Shown: positions 25,348 to 34,159 of the stretch, one piece after another
How the letters are laid out: the number at the start of each line of letters is the position of its first letter
Position numbering within the stretch: the first letter of the stretch is position 1
Source: JACDBE01 sp051002015
Lineage (GTDB): Bacteria > Actinomycetota > Acidimicrobiia > Spongiisociales > UBA5794
Reading direction: 5' to 3'
DNA length: 44,631 nucleotides
Assembly: GCA_051002015.1 (NCBI GenBank)
Contig: JBPCMS010000084.1
Location: 1-44,631 of the forward strand
Translations under genes and position numbers: made by a program
The notes under the pieces: model-generated
Told to the model about the DNA's origin: nothing
Seen by the model: only the letters and a program-made list of their open reading frames with translations
The model's database searches: none

Positions 25348-25494
25348 TCAGGAGACACGCCGGCCCCGCCAGCCGGTGACGGCGCCGATCAGGAAGAGCA
25401 CCAGAGCGACGATCAACAGCCAACGGAGGGCGGTGACGAACAACCCGACGCCGCCCAACAGCAACGCCAGGATGAGCAGGATTGCCAGAGCCAT
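25348..25494 (-). CDS. Small two-helix membrane protein
   Basis: A 48-residue frame from ATG 25494, behind GGGAG, reads MALAILLILALLLGGVGLFV, TALRWLLIVALVLFLIGAVT and GWRGRRVS. It has two hydrophobic helices and a basic tail, as in the short hydrophobic proteins common in actinobacteria. Function unknown. It lies between the DUF885 and pyruvate oxidase-like genes on the same strand. Confidence 0.7.
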   Translation of the reverse strand: MALAILLILALLLGGVGLFVTALRWLLIVALVLFLIGAVTGWRGRRVS

Positions 25495-25570
25495 GGGTAC
25501 TCCCTCTTTGCTTGCGGGGTCAAGCCTTCCCGTTCCAGGCGACCGCTAAACGACCGGCGGGCACCTGATG

Positions 25571-27361
25571 TCAGCGGTCGAGGATACCGGCCAGCACCGA
25601 GCGGATCCCCTGGCGCACGTACCCCGCCCGGTCGGTGTCGCCGCCCAGCGTCGCCCGCATCATGTTTGCCATCTGCTCCCACGAGAGGTGCGGGGGCATG
25701 GGCGGGACGTTGGGATCGGTGACGGCCTCGATGAGGGCGGGGCGACCGGCGGCGAAGGCGCGGTCCCAGGCGTCACCGAGCGCTTCCGGCCGGTCGACCC
25801 TGATCCCCTCGAAGCCGAGCAGCTCGGCGTAGCGGGCGTACGGGAAGTCGACGATGCGCTGCGAGGCGTCGAACTTGGGATCCCCTTCCATGGCCCGCTG
25901 CTCCCAGGTGACCATGTTGAGGTCGTTGTTGTGCAGCACCAGCACAACGAAGGTCGGGTCGGACCACCGATCCCGGTACTGGTCGACGGTGATCAGCTCG
26001 TTGATCCCGTTCATCTGCATGGCCCCGTCACCGACCAGGGCGACCACCGGACGATCCGGTTCCGCCAGCTTGGCCGCAACCGCATAGGGGACGGCGCATC
26101 CCATGCTGGCCAGTGTCCCCGACACCGAAGCCCGCATCCCCGACCGCAGCCGTACGTGACGGGCGTACCAGATGGTGCTGGAGCCGACGTCGACGGTGAC
26201 GATCGACCGGTCGGGCAACCGCGGTGAAAGCTCGGCGAACACCAGTTGGGGGTTCAGGGGCTCGGCCTCGGCCCGGGCCTGGGCGTCGATCAGGTCCCAC
26301 CACTCTTCGATGTCGTCCTCGATCGTCTTCCGCCAGGTGCGCTCGGTCTTCTGCTCCAGCATCGGGAGCAGGGCGTCGAGGGTCCCCGCGGCGTCGCCGA
26401 CCAGGCTGACGTCCATCGGATAGCGGATCCCGATCATCGTCGGGTCGATGTCGATCTGGACACCACGCGCCGACCCCGGCTCGGGAAGGAACTCGGAGTA
26501 GGGGAAGCTGGACCCCACCATGAGCAGGGTGTCGCTACCGGCCATCATCCGGTCGGACGGCTTGGTCCCGAGCAGACCGATGGTCCCGGTGACGAAGGGA
26601 AGGTCGTCGGGCAGCACGTCCTTGCCCAGCAGCGCCTTGGCCACCCCGGCGCCGAGGGTATCGGCGGTCCGGACCACCCGGTCGGCGGCGCCGCGGGCAC
26701 CGGAGCCGATCAGCATCGCCACCCGCTCGCCGGTGTTGAGGATGTCTGCCGCCTGCTGCAGGTCGCCCATCGCGGGGACCACCTCCGGCTCACCTACCCC
26801 GCTCCCGCCGGGAACGATCCCGTGTTCTCGGGGTAGGTCCTCCGGTTCGACGGCGTCGAGGCTCTGCACGTCGTTGGGGATGACCAGGCAGGTGACGGTG
26901 CGGCGGGAGACGGCGATCCTGGCCGCCCGGTCGACCACGTTGGGGAGCTGCTCGGGCACGGTGACCATGTGGACGTACGCGCCCGCCACATCCTTGAACA
27001 GACTGGTCAGGTCGATCTCCTGCTGGTAGCTGCCGCCGAGGGCGGAGCGTGACTGCTGGCCGACGATGGCCAGCACCGGCTGGTGGTCGAGCTTGGCGTC
27101 GTACAACCCGTTGAGCAGGTGCACCGCCCCCGGGCCGGAGGTGGCGATGCACACCCCGAGCTCGCCGGTGAACTTGGCGTGGCCCACCGCCATCAACGCT
27201 GCCGCCTCCTCGTGGCGGGCGAGGATGAACTCGATGTCGTCGGTGGCGCGGTGCAGGGCCCCCATCACCCCGTTGATCCCATCGCCGGGGTAGCCGAAGA
27301 CACGGCGGACACCCCATTCCCTCAAGATGCCCACGATCTGGTCGGAGACGGTTCGACTCAC
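25571..27361 (-). CDS. Thiamine diphosphate-dependent enzyme (pyruvate oxidase/PoxB-like)
   Basis: The 596-residue protein has the three domains of the acetolactate synthase/pyruvate oxidase family. The N-terminal Pyr domain has VFGYPGDGINGVMGAL and the cofactor-activating Glu in RHEEAAALMA. The central domain has VAMLIGSGARGA. The C-terminal PP domain has the ThDP/Mg motif GDGAMQMNGINELI followed by HNNDLNMVTWEQR. Overall it is closest to pyruvate:quinone oxidoreductases and pyruvate oxidases, which make acetate or acetyl phosphate; FAD use and quinone coupling cannot be settled by eye. The start GTG 27361 has GGAGG six bases upstream and fits the family (VSRTVSDQIVGILREWGVRR). Confidence 0.85.
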   Translation of the reverse strand: MSRTVSDQIVGILREWGVRRVFGYPGDGINGVMGALHRATDDIEFILARHEEAAALMAVGHAKFTGELGVCIATSGPGAVHLLNGLYDAKLDHQPVLAIVGQQSRSALGGSYQQEIDLTSLFKDVAGAYVHMVTVPEQLPNVVDRAARIAVSRRTVTCLVIPNDVQSLDAVEPEDLPREHGIVPGGSGVGEPEVVPAMGDLQQAADILNTGERVAMLIGSGARGAADRVVRTADTLGAGVAKALLGKDVLPDDLPFVTGTIGLLGTKPSDRMMAGSDTLLMVGSSFPYSEFLPEPGSARGVQIDIDPTMIGIRYPMDVSLVGDAAGTLDALLPMLEQKTERTWRKTIEDDIEEWWDLIDAQARAEAEPLNPQLVFAELSPRLPDRSIVTVDVGSSTIWYARHVRLRSGMRASVSGTLASMGCAVPYAVAAKLAEPDRPVVALVGDGAMQMNGINELITVDQYRDRWSDPTFVVLVLHNNDLNMVTWEQRAMEGDPKFDASQRIVDFPYARYAELLGFEGIRVDRPEALGDAWDRAFAAGRPALIEAVTDPNVPPMPPHLSWEQMANMMRATLGGDTDRAGYVRQGIRSVLAGILDR

Positions 27362-27498
27362 GGGATCCCTCCGGGTGCGTTTCACCGCGCCTACCCGTAA
27401 ACCGGTCCCCGGAAACGCCGCCATCTCAGCGTTCGAGGCGGTCCCTCCCCGGGGAGGGGAATTCGGGGAGGGACCGGCGCTCGATCGGTCGCTGCCGC

Positions 27499-28371
27499 TC
27501 ACTGGTTGCGGCAGCCGTCCTCACCGGGGAGCAGCGGGCGGGCCAGGAGTTGGACCTGTTCGGATCCGGTGTCCCACAGCGTCATCTGGGTGGCGTCGGC
27601 GAACGCCTCTGCTGCGGCCTGCGCAGCGTCACCCTCGAGCACGGTGCAGGGGAGGCCGAAGCTGTTGTCCTCGAAGTCCTCGACAGCGATCTCCAAGGGG
27701 TAGGGACGGGAGTCCTCGGGCATGTCCGACTCGGGGGGCCTGAAGTCATCGCTCACCACCACCTGCCACCGGTCCGACTGGTACGGCTGAGATGGCTCGC
27801 CTCCGAAGGCGGTGGCATCGAGGGTCATGATCAGGTCGTTGAGGGCCACCTTCTGCTCGTCGGCTGGGTCCACCTGGGGCTCCAATCCGAGGGCGTACAC
27901 GCCGTACCGATGGGTGCCGGTCTGGTCGAAGTAGGTGAGCACCGTGGTCGAGGCGTCGGCCACCGTGGCCTCCGCATCGGTGTCGATCTCCTCGGTGATG
28001 CCGGCGATGCCGACCCGGTCGAGGATGTCCTCAAGGTCGGGAAGCAGATCGGAGACGTCCATCACCTGGTAGTTGGGTACCAGGGGGCCGGGGAAGATCT
28101 CGGGGATGGGGCCCTGCATGATGAGCCGCCCATCCGTGGTCACCACGTAGGCGGGTCCGATCGAGGCGAACATCGACGGTGAGGCGAACCCGCCCTCGTA
28201 GGTGATCATGAACAGCGCCTGGTCACCGGTGGCCGGCGGGCCCCCGGTCGTGGTATCCGTGGCGCCGGTGGTGGTGCTGTCGCCGGCACCGCCACCGCAG
28301 CCGGTCTGGAGGAGCACGAGCACGAGCAGCCCGGGGAGGATCCAGGTCCGGCGGGTGCGAGGTTGCGTCAT
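27499..28371 (-). CDS. Secreted lipoprotein of unknown function
   Basis: The 290-residue protein starts MTQPRTRRTWILPGLLVLVL and has a lipobox LLQTGC, so it should be processed by signal peptidase II and lipidated at Cys. A Thr/Gly-rich linker (STTTGATDTTTGG) follows. The soluble body includes MFASIGPAYVVTTDGRLIMQ and PNYQVMDVSDLLPDLEDILD, which I do not assign to a family. ATG 28371 is chosen because it starts directly at the signal peptide. It is divergent from the Pr6Pr gene, with about 105 bp between starts. Confidence 0.75.
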   Translation of the reverse strand: MTQPRTRRTWILPGLLVLVLLQTGCGGGAGDSTTTGATDTTTGGPPATGDQALFMITYEGGFASPSMFASIGPAYVVTTDGRLIMQGPIPEIFPGPLVPNYQVMDVSDLLPDLEDILDRVGIAGITEEIDTDAEATVADASTTVLTYFDQTGTHRYGVYALGLEPQVDPADEQKVALNDLIMTLDATAFGGEPSQPYQSDRWQVVVSDDFRPPESDMPEDSRPYPLEIAVEDFEDNSFGLPCTVLEGDAAQAAAEAFADATQMTLWDTGSEQVQLLARPLLPGEDGCRNQ

Positions 28372-28477
28372 GTCATTTCGACGGGCATTGCCGCCGGCGG
28401 GTTCCCGTTCACGCCTTCGGCGTTGTCTCGATGCCACACTGTCGTCGACAGTCTTCTGGTTGACGGAAGGGGTGCAC

Positions 28478-29146
28478 GTGGCGATGCCGAGTCCGGAGCC
28501 GGTGGCGACTCCCGACGCACAGCCGGTCCTTGGCCAAGGCGCCGTGGCCAAGGTCGTCAGGGTGCTGTTGGCCGTCCTGACCGGGGCCGCCCTCATCGTC
28601 GCCTACGCCCCCGGAAACTACTTCTACTTCTTCACCATCCTGTCCAACATCCTGGCGGTGGTGTTACTGGGAGGGCAGGCGTTGCGCCCGGGCTGGATGT
28701 CGACCAACGCCACCTTGCGCGGGGCGGTCACCCTCTACATGACGATCACGGGGATGGTCTACGCCGTGCTGTTGGCCCCGATCTCGGCCGATGTCGGGCT
28801 GATCGACCCTTGGGTCAACTTCGTCCTCCACTCCCTCGGTCCGGTGGCGGTGCTCATCGACTGGCTGCTGTTCCCACCCGTTCAGCGGCTGGGAACGAGA
28901 ACACTCTGGGTCTGGCTGGTGTTCCCCGCCGTCTACCTCACCGTGACGCTGATCCGAGGCCCGATCGTGGACTGGTACCCGTATCCGTTCCTCGATCCCC
29001 GCGGCGACGGGGGCTACCCGACGGTGGTCGCCTACTCGCTGGCGGTGCTGCTGGTGTTCGTCGCCGTCGGGTCCTTCCTCACCTGGTGGGCGAACCAGCG
29101 GTCCGAGGCCGGTTGGCAGACGCCCCGCCACGACGCGGCTGCCTGA
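28478..29146 (+). CDS. Pr6Pr-family integral membrane protein
   Basis: About 222 residues and six membrane segments: VLLAVLTGAALIVAYAPGNY, FFTILSNILAVVLLGGQAL, LYMTITGMVYAVLLAP, FVLHSLGPVAVLIDWLLFPP, WLVFPAVYLTVTLIRGPIVD and AVLLVFVAVGSFLTWWA. FYFFTILSN, the HSLGPVAVLIDWLLFP motif and DWYPYPFLDP are the marks of the Pr6Pr family, whose role is unknown. GTG 28478 is seven bases after GGAAGG; GTG 28472 and ATG 28484 are alternatives. Its last 90 bases are copied near 43523. Confidence 0.8.
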   Translation: MAMPSPEPVATPDAQPVLGQGAVAKVVRVLLAVLTGAALIVAYAPGNYFYFFTILSNILAVVLLGGQALRPGWMSTNATLRGAVTLYMTITGMVYAVLLAPISADVGLIDPWVNFVLHSLGPVAVLIDWLLFPPVQRLGTRTLWVWLVFPAVYLTVTLIRGPIVDWYPYPFLDPRGDGGYPTVVAYSLAVLLVFVAVGSFLTWWANQRSEAGWQTPRHDAAA

Positions 29147-29224
29147 GGGCTGTCCACAGTCCACCCGGGACGATCCGCCGGACCCGACCGGCTACCATGG
29201 CTGCCAGCCAGCGCCGAGGCGCTG
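29058..29224 (+). repeat. 167-bp direct repeat, left copy
   Basis: This segment begins in codon-phase inside the Pr6Pr gene at TCGTCGCCGTCGGG, covers its last 30 codons and runs 78 bp past the stop to CAGCCAGCGCC. The right copy is 43523-43689 in the same orientation. The longest near-identical part (from GACGCGGCTGCCTGAGGGCT through CAGCCAGCGCC) differs at one base. The intact gene is at this copy. Confidence 0.9.
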
Positions 29225-29315
29225 CCCGAACCTGGCGGAGGCATGGCTGTCCGGTTAGTGAGGACCACGTCCGCTGAGGTGGTGCATCGGTGATGCCGCC
29301 CCTCTACTTCCGAGG

Positions 29316-32171
29316 TCACCACTGGGTGAGCTTCCAGATAGCAGGCTCCATACTCCCCGGTTCGCTCCCTACCTCGGCGAAGAGGGCTACCGCCCGCTTG
29401 AGGTGGCCCATGGCCTCGGTCTCTTGGCCGGCGGCGTGGAGCAGGTCGGCCAGGTTGTTGTGGAGGGCTGCCTCCCGATGGCGGTCGCCGAGCGGCCCGG
29501 CCACATCCAGCGCCTGGCGAGCGGCGTCGATCGCCTCCTCGATGCGGTCTTCCCGGCCGTAGGTGAGCGCCAGGTTGTTGAGGGCTGCCGCCCGTAGCTC
29601 GGGCTCCACCATCCGTTCGGCAAGCCGAAGGGCCGCCTCCAAGTGGACGACAGCCTCGGGGGGGCCGGCCAGGATCCCGAGCAGGTTGTGGGCTTGGGCG
29701 AGGGCAGCATCGTCGCCGGCCTCCTCCGCCAGGTTGAGGGCAATCTCCGCCAGCTCCTCTGCCCGGGCCCGGTTCCCGGCCCCGAAGGCGACCAGGCTGC
29801 GGTCGGCGGCTAGCCGCGAGTGTGTAGACGAACTCCCGTCAGCACCGAGGGCCCGGTCGGCGGCCGCCAAGTACCGCTCAGCCGTATCCCATCGGCCCAG
29901 CCGCCGGTACACCTCGCCGAGCCGATGATCGACCGCCGGGGCAGGGGGGCCCTGGCCGAGGGCGACCGTCGCCTGGTAGGCGGCAAGCGCCTCCCCGTAT
30001 GCGCCCAACCGGGTTAGGACGTCGCCGATCCCCATATGCAGGTCGGTGATGGCGGGGTGGCCTAGGGCGAGGGCGGCCCGATAACTGTTCAGGGCCTCAG
30101 GATGGGCGTAGACGGAGCGAGCATGGCGGGCGGCCCGCAGATACCAGTCTGCCGCCTCTTGCTCGTGGCCGGCCTTGTGGAGGTGGGTGGCCACCTCGGC
30201 GGCCACCATCTCTGGTCTACGCCGATGGCGGGCCTGGAGGGCGACGGCCGCCCGGCGGTGGAGCAGGCGGCGCCGGGCGAGAGAGGCACGCCGGTACACA
30301 TGCGAGCGGAGGAGCTCGTGGGTGAAGTCGAGGCCTCCCTCCGGACCGCCCGGCGGCTCCCGGAGCAGACTCCGTGCCGCCAGCTCGTCGAGGGCGTTCC
30401 CCACCTCCTCCTCCGAGCGACCGCTGGCCGCCGTCAGCAAGTCGAAATCGAACAACCGCCCCAGCACCGCCGCCGTCTCCAGCACCTGCCCGGCCTGCTC
30501 GCCCAACCCAGAGAGCCGCGACGCCAGCAGGCTCTCCACGCCGGCGGGGACCTCGGGCATGGAGGCGGGGTCGGCCGCCAGGGCGGCCAGATATTCCACC
30601 AGGAAGAACGGCACCCCTTCGGTGTGGACGGCCAGGTCTCTCACCAGCTCGTCGGTGGGCGGGGTGGGGAGGAGCGCCTCGGCCATCCGGGCGATGTCGG
30701 GCTCGGTCAGCCGTCCCGGGCGCAGGATGGTGCATCGGCGTAGGCGGGAGAGCTCGGCCACCAAACGGCGGAGCGGATGGTCTTGGGTCACGTGCTCGGT
30801 GCGCCAGGTCACCACCACCAGCAGCTCCAACCGGTTGAGCCGATGGAGCATGTAGGCCAGCAGCTCGACGGAGGAGGTGTCGGCGAAGTGGAGGTCGTCG
30901 AACACCAGCACGGCGGGCGCCGGCGACGAGGCGGCGGCCAGCACCCGGCCGACGCCGTCGAAGAAGCGACTTCGGGCGGCGGGGCTCTCGGTTCGGGCAC
31001 GTGAGACGATCCGGTCCGGCGCCAGCTCGGGGACCAGCCGCGCCGCCTCTGCCAGCGCCTCCTCCGGCACGACCGCCATTACATCTCGGGCTTCGGGCCG
31101 GGCCGCCCACGTGAGGAGGGCGTCGTGGAAGAGGCCGTAAGCGAGGCCCTCTTCGTCTTCGTGTCCCCGAGCCGACAGAATGATCACCCCGTCGGCGGCG
31201 AGGTGGGCGGCGAACTCCTCGACCAGCCGGGTCTTGCCGATCCCCGCCTCTCCTTCTACCACCACCAGCTGCCCACCGTCACCGGCGAGGGCGTAGGCCA
31301 CCGAGAGTCCTGTCCACTCCGCATCCCGGCCCACCAGGGGCAGACCCTGGGTCGGGGGTGCCGGACGGCCGATCGGCCTCACCCGTACCGGGGGGGCGGG
31401 GGCAGGAGGCAGGTCGTCCTCGAGGATCGCCTCGTATGCCTCGGTGGTCTCTTGGAGTGGAGCGACGCCCAGCTCCTCCTCGAGCACCCGCACGCAGTCT
31501 CGGTAGCGGCGGATGGCGCCCGCCCGGTCGCCGCTCCAGGCATGGAGCAGCATCAACCGGGATTGGGCGGCCTCGTTGAGCGGGTCGAGGGCTACCCGCC
31601 GATCGGCACTCTCGATCGCCGGGCCGTAGGCACCGGCGGCGGCATGCGCCATGGACAGTCGCTCCAGGATCAATCCCAGCTGTCGGCGGTGGAACGAGGA
31701 CTGGGCAAGCTGCCAGTCCTCGAAGTCGGGGGCATCTCGCAGGGCGAACCCGGCCAGGAAGTCGTCCCGATGCAAATCGGTCGCTTTGATCAGGGGCGGG
31801 ATGCACTCCGGGCAGGCGGCGGACAGTGGGTGCCCGTGCCCCGACAGTGGTTTGAGCAGTTCTTCCACACCGGCGACGTCCAGCATCACCGCTCGGTCCG
31901 GTTCGAATCGGACCATGACCCGATCGGCGGTCACCCAGCGTTGCCCCATGCCGGTCCTCAGGGTGGAGAGCGTGCGGCGCAAGGCGCCTCGGGCCCGTTC
32001 GGGGGGGTATTCGGGCCAGAGCAGGGTGGCGAGAACGTCCCGGCTCTGCGGGACTCCGGTGACGGCCAGGTAGGCGAGCAGCGCCACCGCCTTACGGGTG
32101 TCCACTTGGAGCGGATGGCCGTCAACCCTCACCTCGGGCGGGCCCAGCAGAGCGATGGTCAGATCCCCCAA
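29316..32171 (-). CDS. SARP/BTAD regulator with AAA ATPase and TPR domains
   Basis: About 951 residues. The N-terminal winged helix of the OmpR/SARP type has TRKAVALLAYLAVTGVPQSR, LATLLWPEYPPERARGALRR. A BTAD domain (roughly 130-260) ends AIRRYRDCVRVLEEELGVAP. An AAA/NB-ARC-like ATPase has Walker A in GEAGIGKTRLVEE and Walker B in AVLVFDDLHFAD. The C-terminal 350 residues are TPR-like repeats, e.g. ALNNLALTYGREDRIEEAID. Such proteins sense a ligand through the TPR/ATPase part and activate nearby genes. The start is uncertain; TTG 32171 gives a normal N terminus (MGDLTIALLGPPEV), and no strong ribosome site is seen. It points away from the sensor operon across a 574-bp gap and is the obvious candidate to control it. 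Confidence 0.82.
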   Translation of the reverse strand: MGDLTIALLGPPEVRVDGHPLQVDTRKAVALLAYLAVTGVPQSRDVLATLLWPEYPPERARGALRRTLSTLRTGMGQRWVTADRVMVRFEPDRAVMLDVAGVEELLKPLSGHGHPLSAACPECIPPLIKATDLHRDDFLAGFALRDAPDFEDWQLAQSSFHRRQLGLILERLSMAHAAAGAYGPAIESADRRVALDPLNEAAQSRLMLLHAWSGDRAGAIRRYRDCVRVLEEELGVAPLQETTEAYEAILEDDLPPAPAPPVRVRPIGRPAPPTQGLPLVGRDAEWTGLSVAYALAGDGGQLVVVEGEAGIGKTRLVEEFAAHLAADGVIILSARGHEDEEGLAYGLFHDALLTWAARPEARDVMAVVPEEALAEAARLVPELAPDRIVSRARTESPAARSRFFDGVGRVLAAASSPAPAVLVFDDLHFADTSSVELLAYMLHRLNRLELLVVVTWRTEHVTQDHPLRRLVAELSRLRRCTILRPGRLTEPDIARMAEALLPTPPTDELVRDLAVHTEGVPFFLVEYLAALAADPASMPEVPAGVESLLASRLSGLGEQAGQVLETAAVLGRLFDFDLLTAASGRSEEEVGNALDELAARSLLREPPGGPEGGLDFTHELLRSHVYRRASLARRRLLHRRAAVALQARHRRRPEMVAAEVATHLHKAGHEQEAADWYLRAARHARSVYAHPEALNSYRAALALGHPAITDLHMGIGDVLTRLGAYGEALAAYQATVALGQGPPAPAVDHRLGEVYRRLGRWDTAERYLAAADRALGADGSSSTHSRLAADRSLVAFGAGNRARAEELAEIALNLAEEAGDDAALAQAHNLLGILAGPPEAVVHLEAALRLAERMVEPELRAAALNNLALTYGREDRIEEAIDAARQALDVAGPLGDRHREAALHNNLADLLHAAGQETEAMGHLKRAVALFAEVGSEPGSMEPAIWKLTQW

Positions 32172-32745
32172 GACCGCTACCCAGATACCGGATTGTGCAT
32201 GACGGTAACGATAGGAGGAGCCATGGTCGTAACGATCGGGGGGATCTTGATGGGAAGATGGCCACCGCCTGTTCGGGAGGTGGCGCCGCCAACAACGTGG
32301 AGATCGAGGAGATCCTCGACGCTCTCGCCCGGACGGCGGGCGACACCCAGGCCGACCTGACCCCTGTCGACAGACCAAGGGCTCATGGAAGGGCCCGACG
32401 GGATGACGAGGGAGGAGCTCTCGGCCCGGGGTGCGGAAGCCTTCCCGATTGGAGGTGGCGTGCGATCACGGCCGCGTCGACAAAGCCCGGTGGGAGGTCG
32501 ACGTAGCGCCGTGCGAGGTGGGGGATCTGTCGACCGAAACCCCCTCTCCGCGTCGTGGCGAGAGGTGCAGCCTGGGTCGATGACGGGTAGCCGCGGAAGC
32601 CCCGGCCGGCTCTCGTAACGATGTCGGGACGATCGGATCGTAAGAACAGCTCGCACACCGCCGGCGCCTACCTGGAGAGGCGAGGTCTGCCGAGGCCGAC
32701 CGTCCCCTGGGATGGGCTGCGAGCGATTAAGAGAGAGGTGTTTCG
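32172..32745. promoter_or_regulatory. 574-bp divergent gap between the SARP gene and the sensor operon
   Basis: No intact gene is convincing here. GTAACGAT occurs at 32205, 32229 and 32615; the first two continue as GTAACGATAGGAGG and GTAACGATCGGGGG, 24 bases apart. SARP proteins bind direct repeats, so these are candidate sites. GAGAGAGG (32731-32738) is the ribosome site of the GTG 32746 gene. The gap also contains a PIN-toxin remnant on the minus strand. Confidence 0.3.
32460..32560 (-). pseudogene. Remnant of a PIN-domain (VapC-like) toxin gene
   Basis: The minus-strand frame contains LARRYVDLPPGFVDAAVIA, the segment carrying the third conserved acidic residue of PIN domains (YADLPLGFVDASVVA-type), then loses similarity. 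The expected following block (ATLDRRHF) is not found in any frame nearby. Upstream similarity is weak. It resembles the segment YTDLRLGIVDASAIAL of the intact VapC-like gene at 38192. Confidence 0.4.
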
Positions 32746-33486
32746 GTGACGACGCCGAGAGAAGGGGGGGAACGATCCGGTTGGAGCTGGGCCCGGGTCC
32801 TCCGGTGGACGGGGCTGGCCGGGTTCCTGACCATGGGCCTGGTGGGGATCGTCCTGGGGGACCTGGAGGCGATAGCGGTAGCGCTGGGGTTCGGGGTGGC
32901 GTCGTTTCTGCTCGGGCGGGGACGAGGGCGGACAGGAGCGTTGGGGCTGGCGGTGGTGTCGGCCGTCACGCTCCTGTTCATGCTGCCCGCCTCGCTCACC
33001 AACTTGACCAGCGGCGCCCGGCTGGTGGCGGTGGCGGTACCGGCCGTCCTCTCCTCGGTGGCGTTGGCAGCCTTGGGCTCGGCGTTGTGGTGGCTGACCG
33101 GCCGGGCGAATGAGCGGAGCGCCGGTCCACTTGTACTTCTGGCCCTGGCGGCTGCACTGGGAGCCGGGCTGGTCGGCGCCACGCTACTGGCGGGTGGCGA
33201 TCTCCCCGAGGCGGGGCAGGGGGACCTCCGTCTGGATTCCGAGATGCTGGCCTTCTCGGAGACCGAGCTGACCGCTCCCGCCGGGAAGGTCACGGTGGAG
33301 CTGACCAACCAGGACCTTTTCTGGCATACCTTTACCATCGACGAGCTGGGGGTGGACTTGCTGGTGCCGGTGCTGGGACGACGGTCGACCTCCTTCACAG
33401 CCTCTCCCGGCGTCTACCGCTTCGTGTGCCGAATCCCCGGCCACGTAGGGGCGGGCATGGAGGGTACGCTCACGGTGGAGGGATAG
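32746..33486 (+). CDS. Membrane-anchored cupredoxin-domain protein
   Basis: The 246-residue protein has four or five hydrophobic helices in the first 155 residues (VLRWTGLAGFLTMGLVGIVL, LGLAVVSAVTLLFMLPASL, VAVPAVLSSVALAALGSALW, LLALAAALGAGLVGATLLAG). A C-terminal plastocyanin-like domain follows. The type 1 copper ligands are present: His194 in FWHTFTI, then Cys228, His233 and Met238 in FVCRIPGHVGAGM. The copper domain should face the outside and could carry electrons or sense copper. GTG 32746 has GAGAGG upstream. It opens the plus-strand series divergent from the SARP gene. Confidence 0.8.
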   Translation: MTTPREGGERSGWSWARVLRWTGLAGFLTMGLVGIVLGDLEAIAVALGFGVASFLLGRGRGRTGALGLAVVSAVTLLFMLPASLTNLTSGARLVAVAVPAVLSSVALAALGSALWWLTGRANERSAGPLVLLALAAALGAGLVGATLLAGGDLPEAGQGDLRLDSEMLAFSETELTAPAGKVTVELTNQDLFWHTFTIDELGVDLLVPVLGRRSTSFTASPGVYRFVCRIPGHVGAGMEGTLTVEG

Positions 33487-33487
33487 G

Positions 33488-34159
33488 ATGTCGCAAGCCT
33501 CCGGGGCCCGGGTGGCGGCGGCCATCGCCATCGGAGGGGCGGTCCTCGCGGTGGCGAGCAACCTGCTTTTCGGGCTAGCCCTCGGCCTCGACACCTCCGA
33601 GCTGTCGGCGGTCCCCCGGTACTCATCCGTCCCTCCCGAACGGGCCGGGTTGGTTCGCTGGGGCGCCCTCACCGACATGCTCGGCTATTACCTGCCCGCC
33701 ATCCCGGTGGCCGTATACCTGCGCCGTCGACTGACGGATGGTTTCACGGCCGATCTGGCCACCGTCGGAGGCGTGGCGTATGCGCTGATCGGGTCGATGG
33801 GGGCAGCCGCCCTGGCGGCCACGGCGCCCAGCCTGCTCCGGGACGGTTCGGCGGAGGCGGCGGCGCTGCTCGAAGCGCTCACCAACCTGGTGGTGGTGGG
33901 ATGGTGGCAGACCCTCCAGGCAATCCCGTTTGCGATGTGGATGGTGGGGATGGCCGCCGCCCTGCCGGATCATCGCCGAGGCCTGAGGGCCTTTAGCTGG
34001 ATCCTGGCATGCGCCGCGGTTATCACCGCATTGGCCCGGTTGCTTGCGGTCGAGCCGTTGGCATTGGCGGGTGTGGCGGCGTGGGTGGTGCCGTTTCCGG
34101 TCTGGCTTTTGGCGGTGGGGCTGATGATCCGACATGACGGGGCAGGGCGGGTGACGTGA
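33488..34159 (+). CDS. Multi-pass membrane protein (DUF4386-like)
   Basis: The 223-residue protein has six or so hydrophobic segments: AAAIAIGGAVLAVASNLLFG, ALTDMLGYYLPAIPVAVYL, ATVGGVAYALIGSMGAAALA, WWQTLQAIPFAMWMVGMAAA, AFSWILACAAVITALARLLA and AAWVVPFPVWLLAVGLMI. The layout resembles DUF4386-type membrane proteins, but I am not certain. It begins one base after the cupredoxin stop and its own TGA overlaps the next GTG (GTGA), so three genes are tightly coupled. Confidence 0.6.
   Translation: MSQASGARVAAAIAIGGAVLAVASNLLFGLALGLDTSELSAVPRYSSVPPERAGLVRWGALTDMLGYYLPAIPVAVYLRRRLTDGFTADLATVGGVAYALIGSMGAAALAATAPSLLRDGSAEAAALLEALTNLVVVGWWQTLQAIPFAMWMVGMAAALPDHRRGLRAFSWILACAAVITALARLLAVEPLALAGVAAWVVPFPVWLLAVGLMIRHDGAGRVT

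Noticed and set aside
29058..29224. The 167-bp repeats as IS ends
   Set aside because: They are direct, not inverted, one copy codes for the end of an ordinary gene, and no transposase lies in the block.
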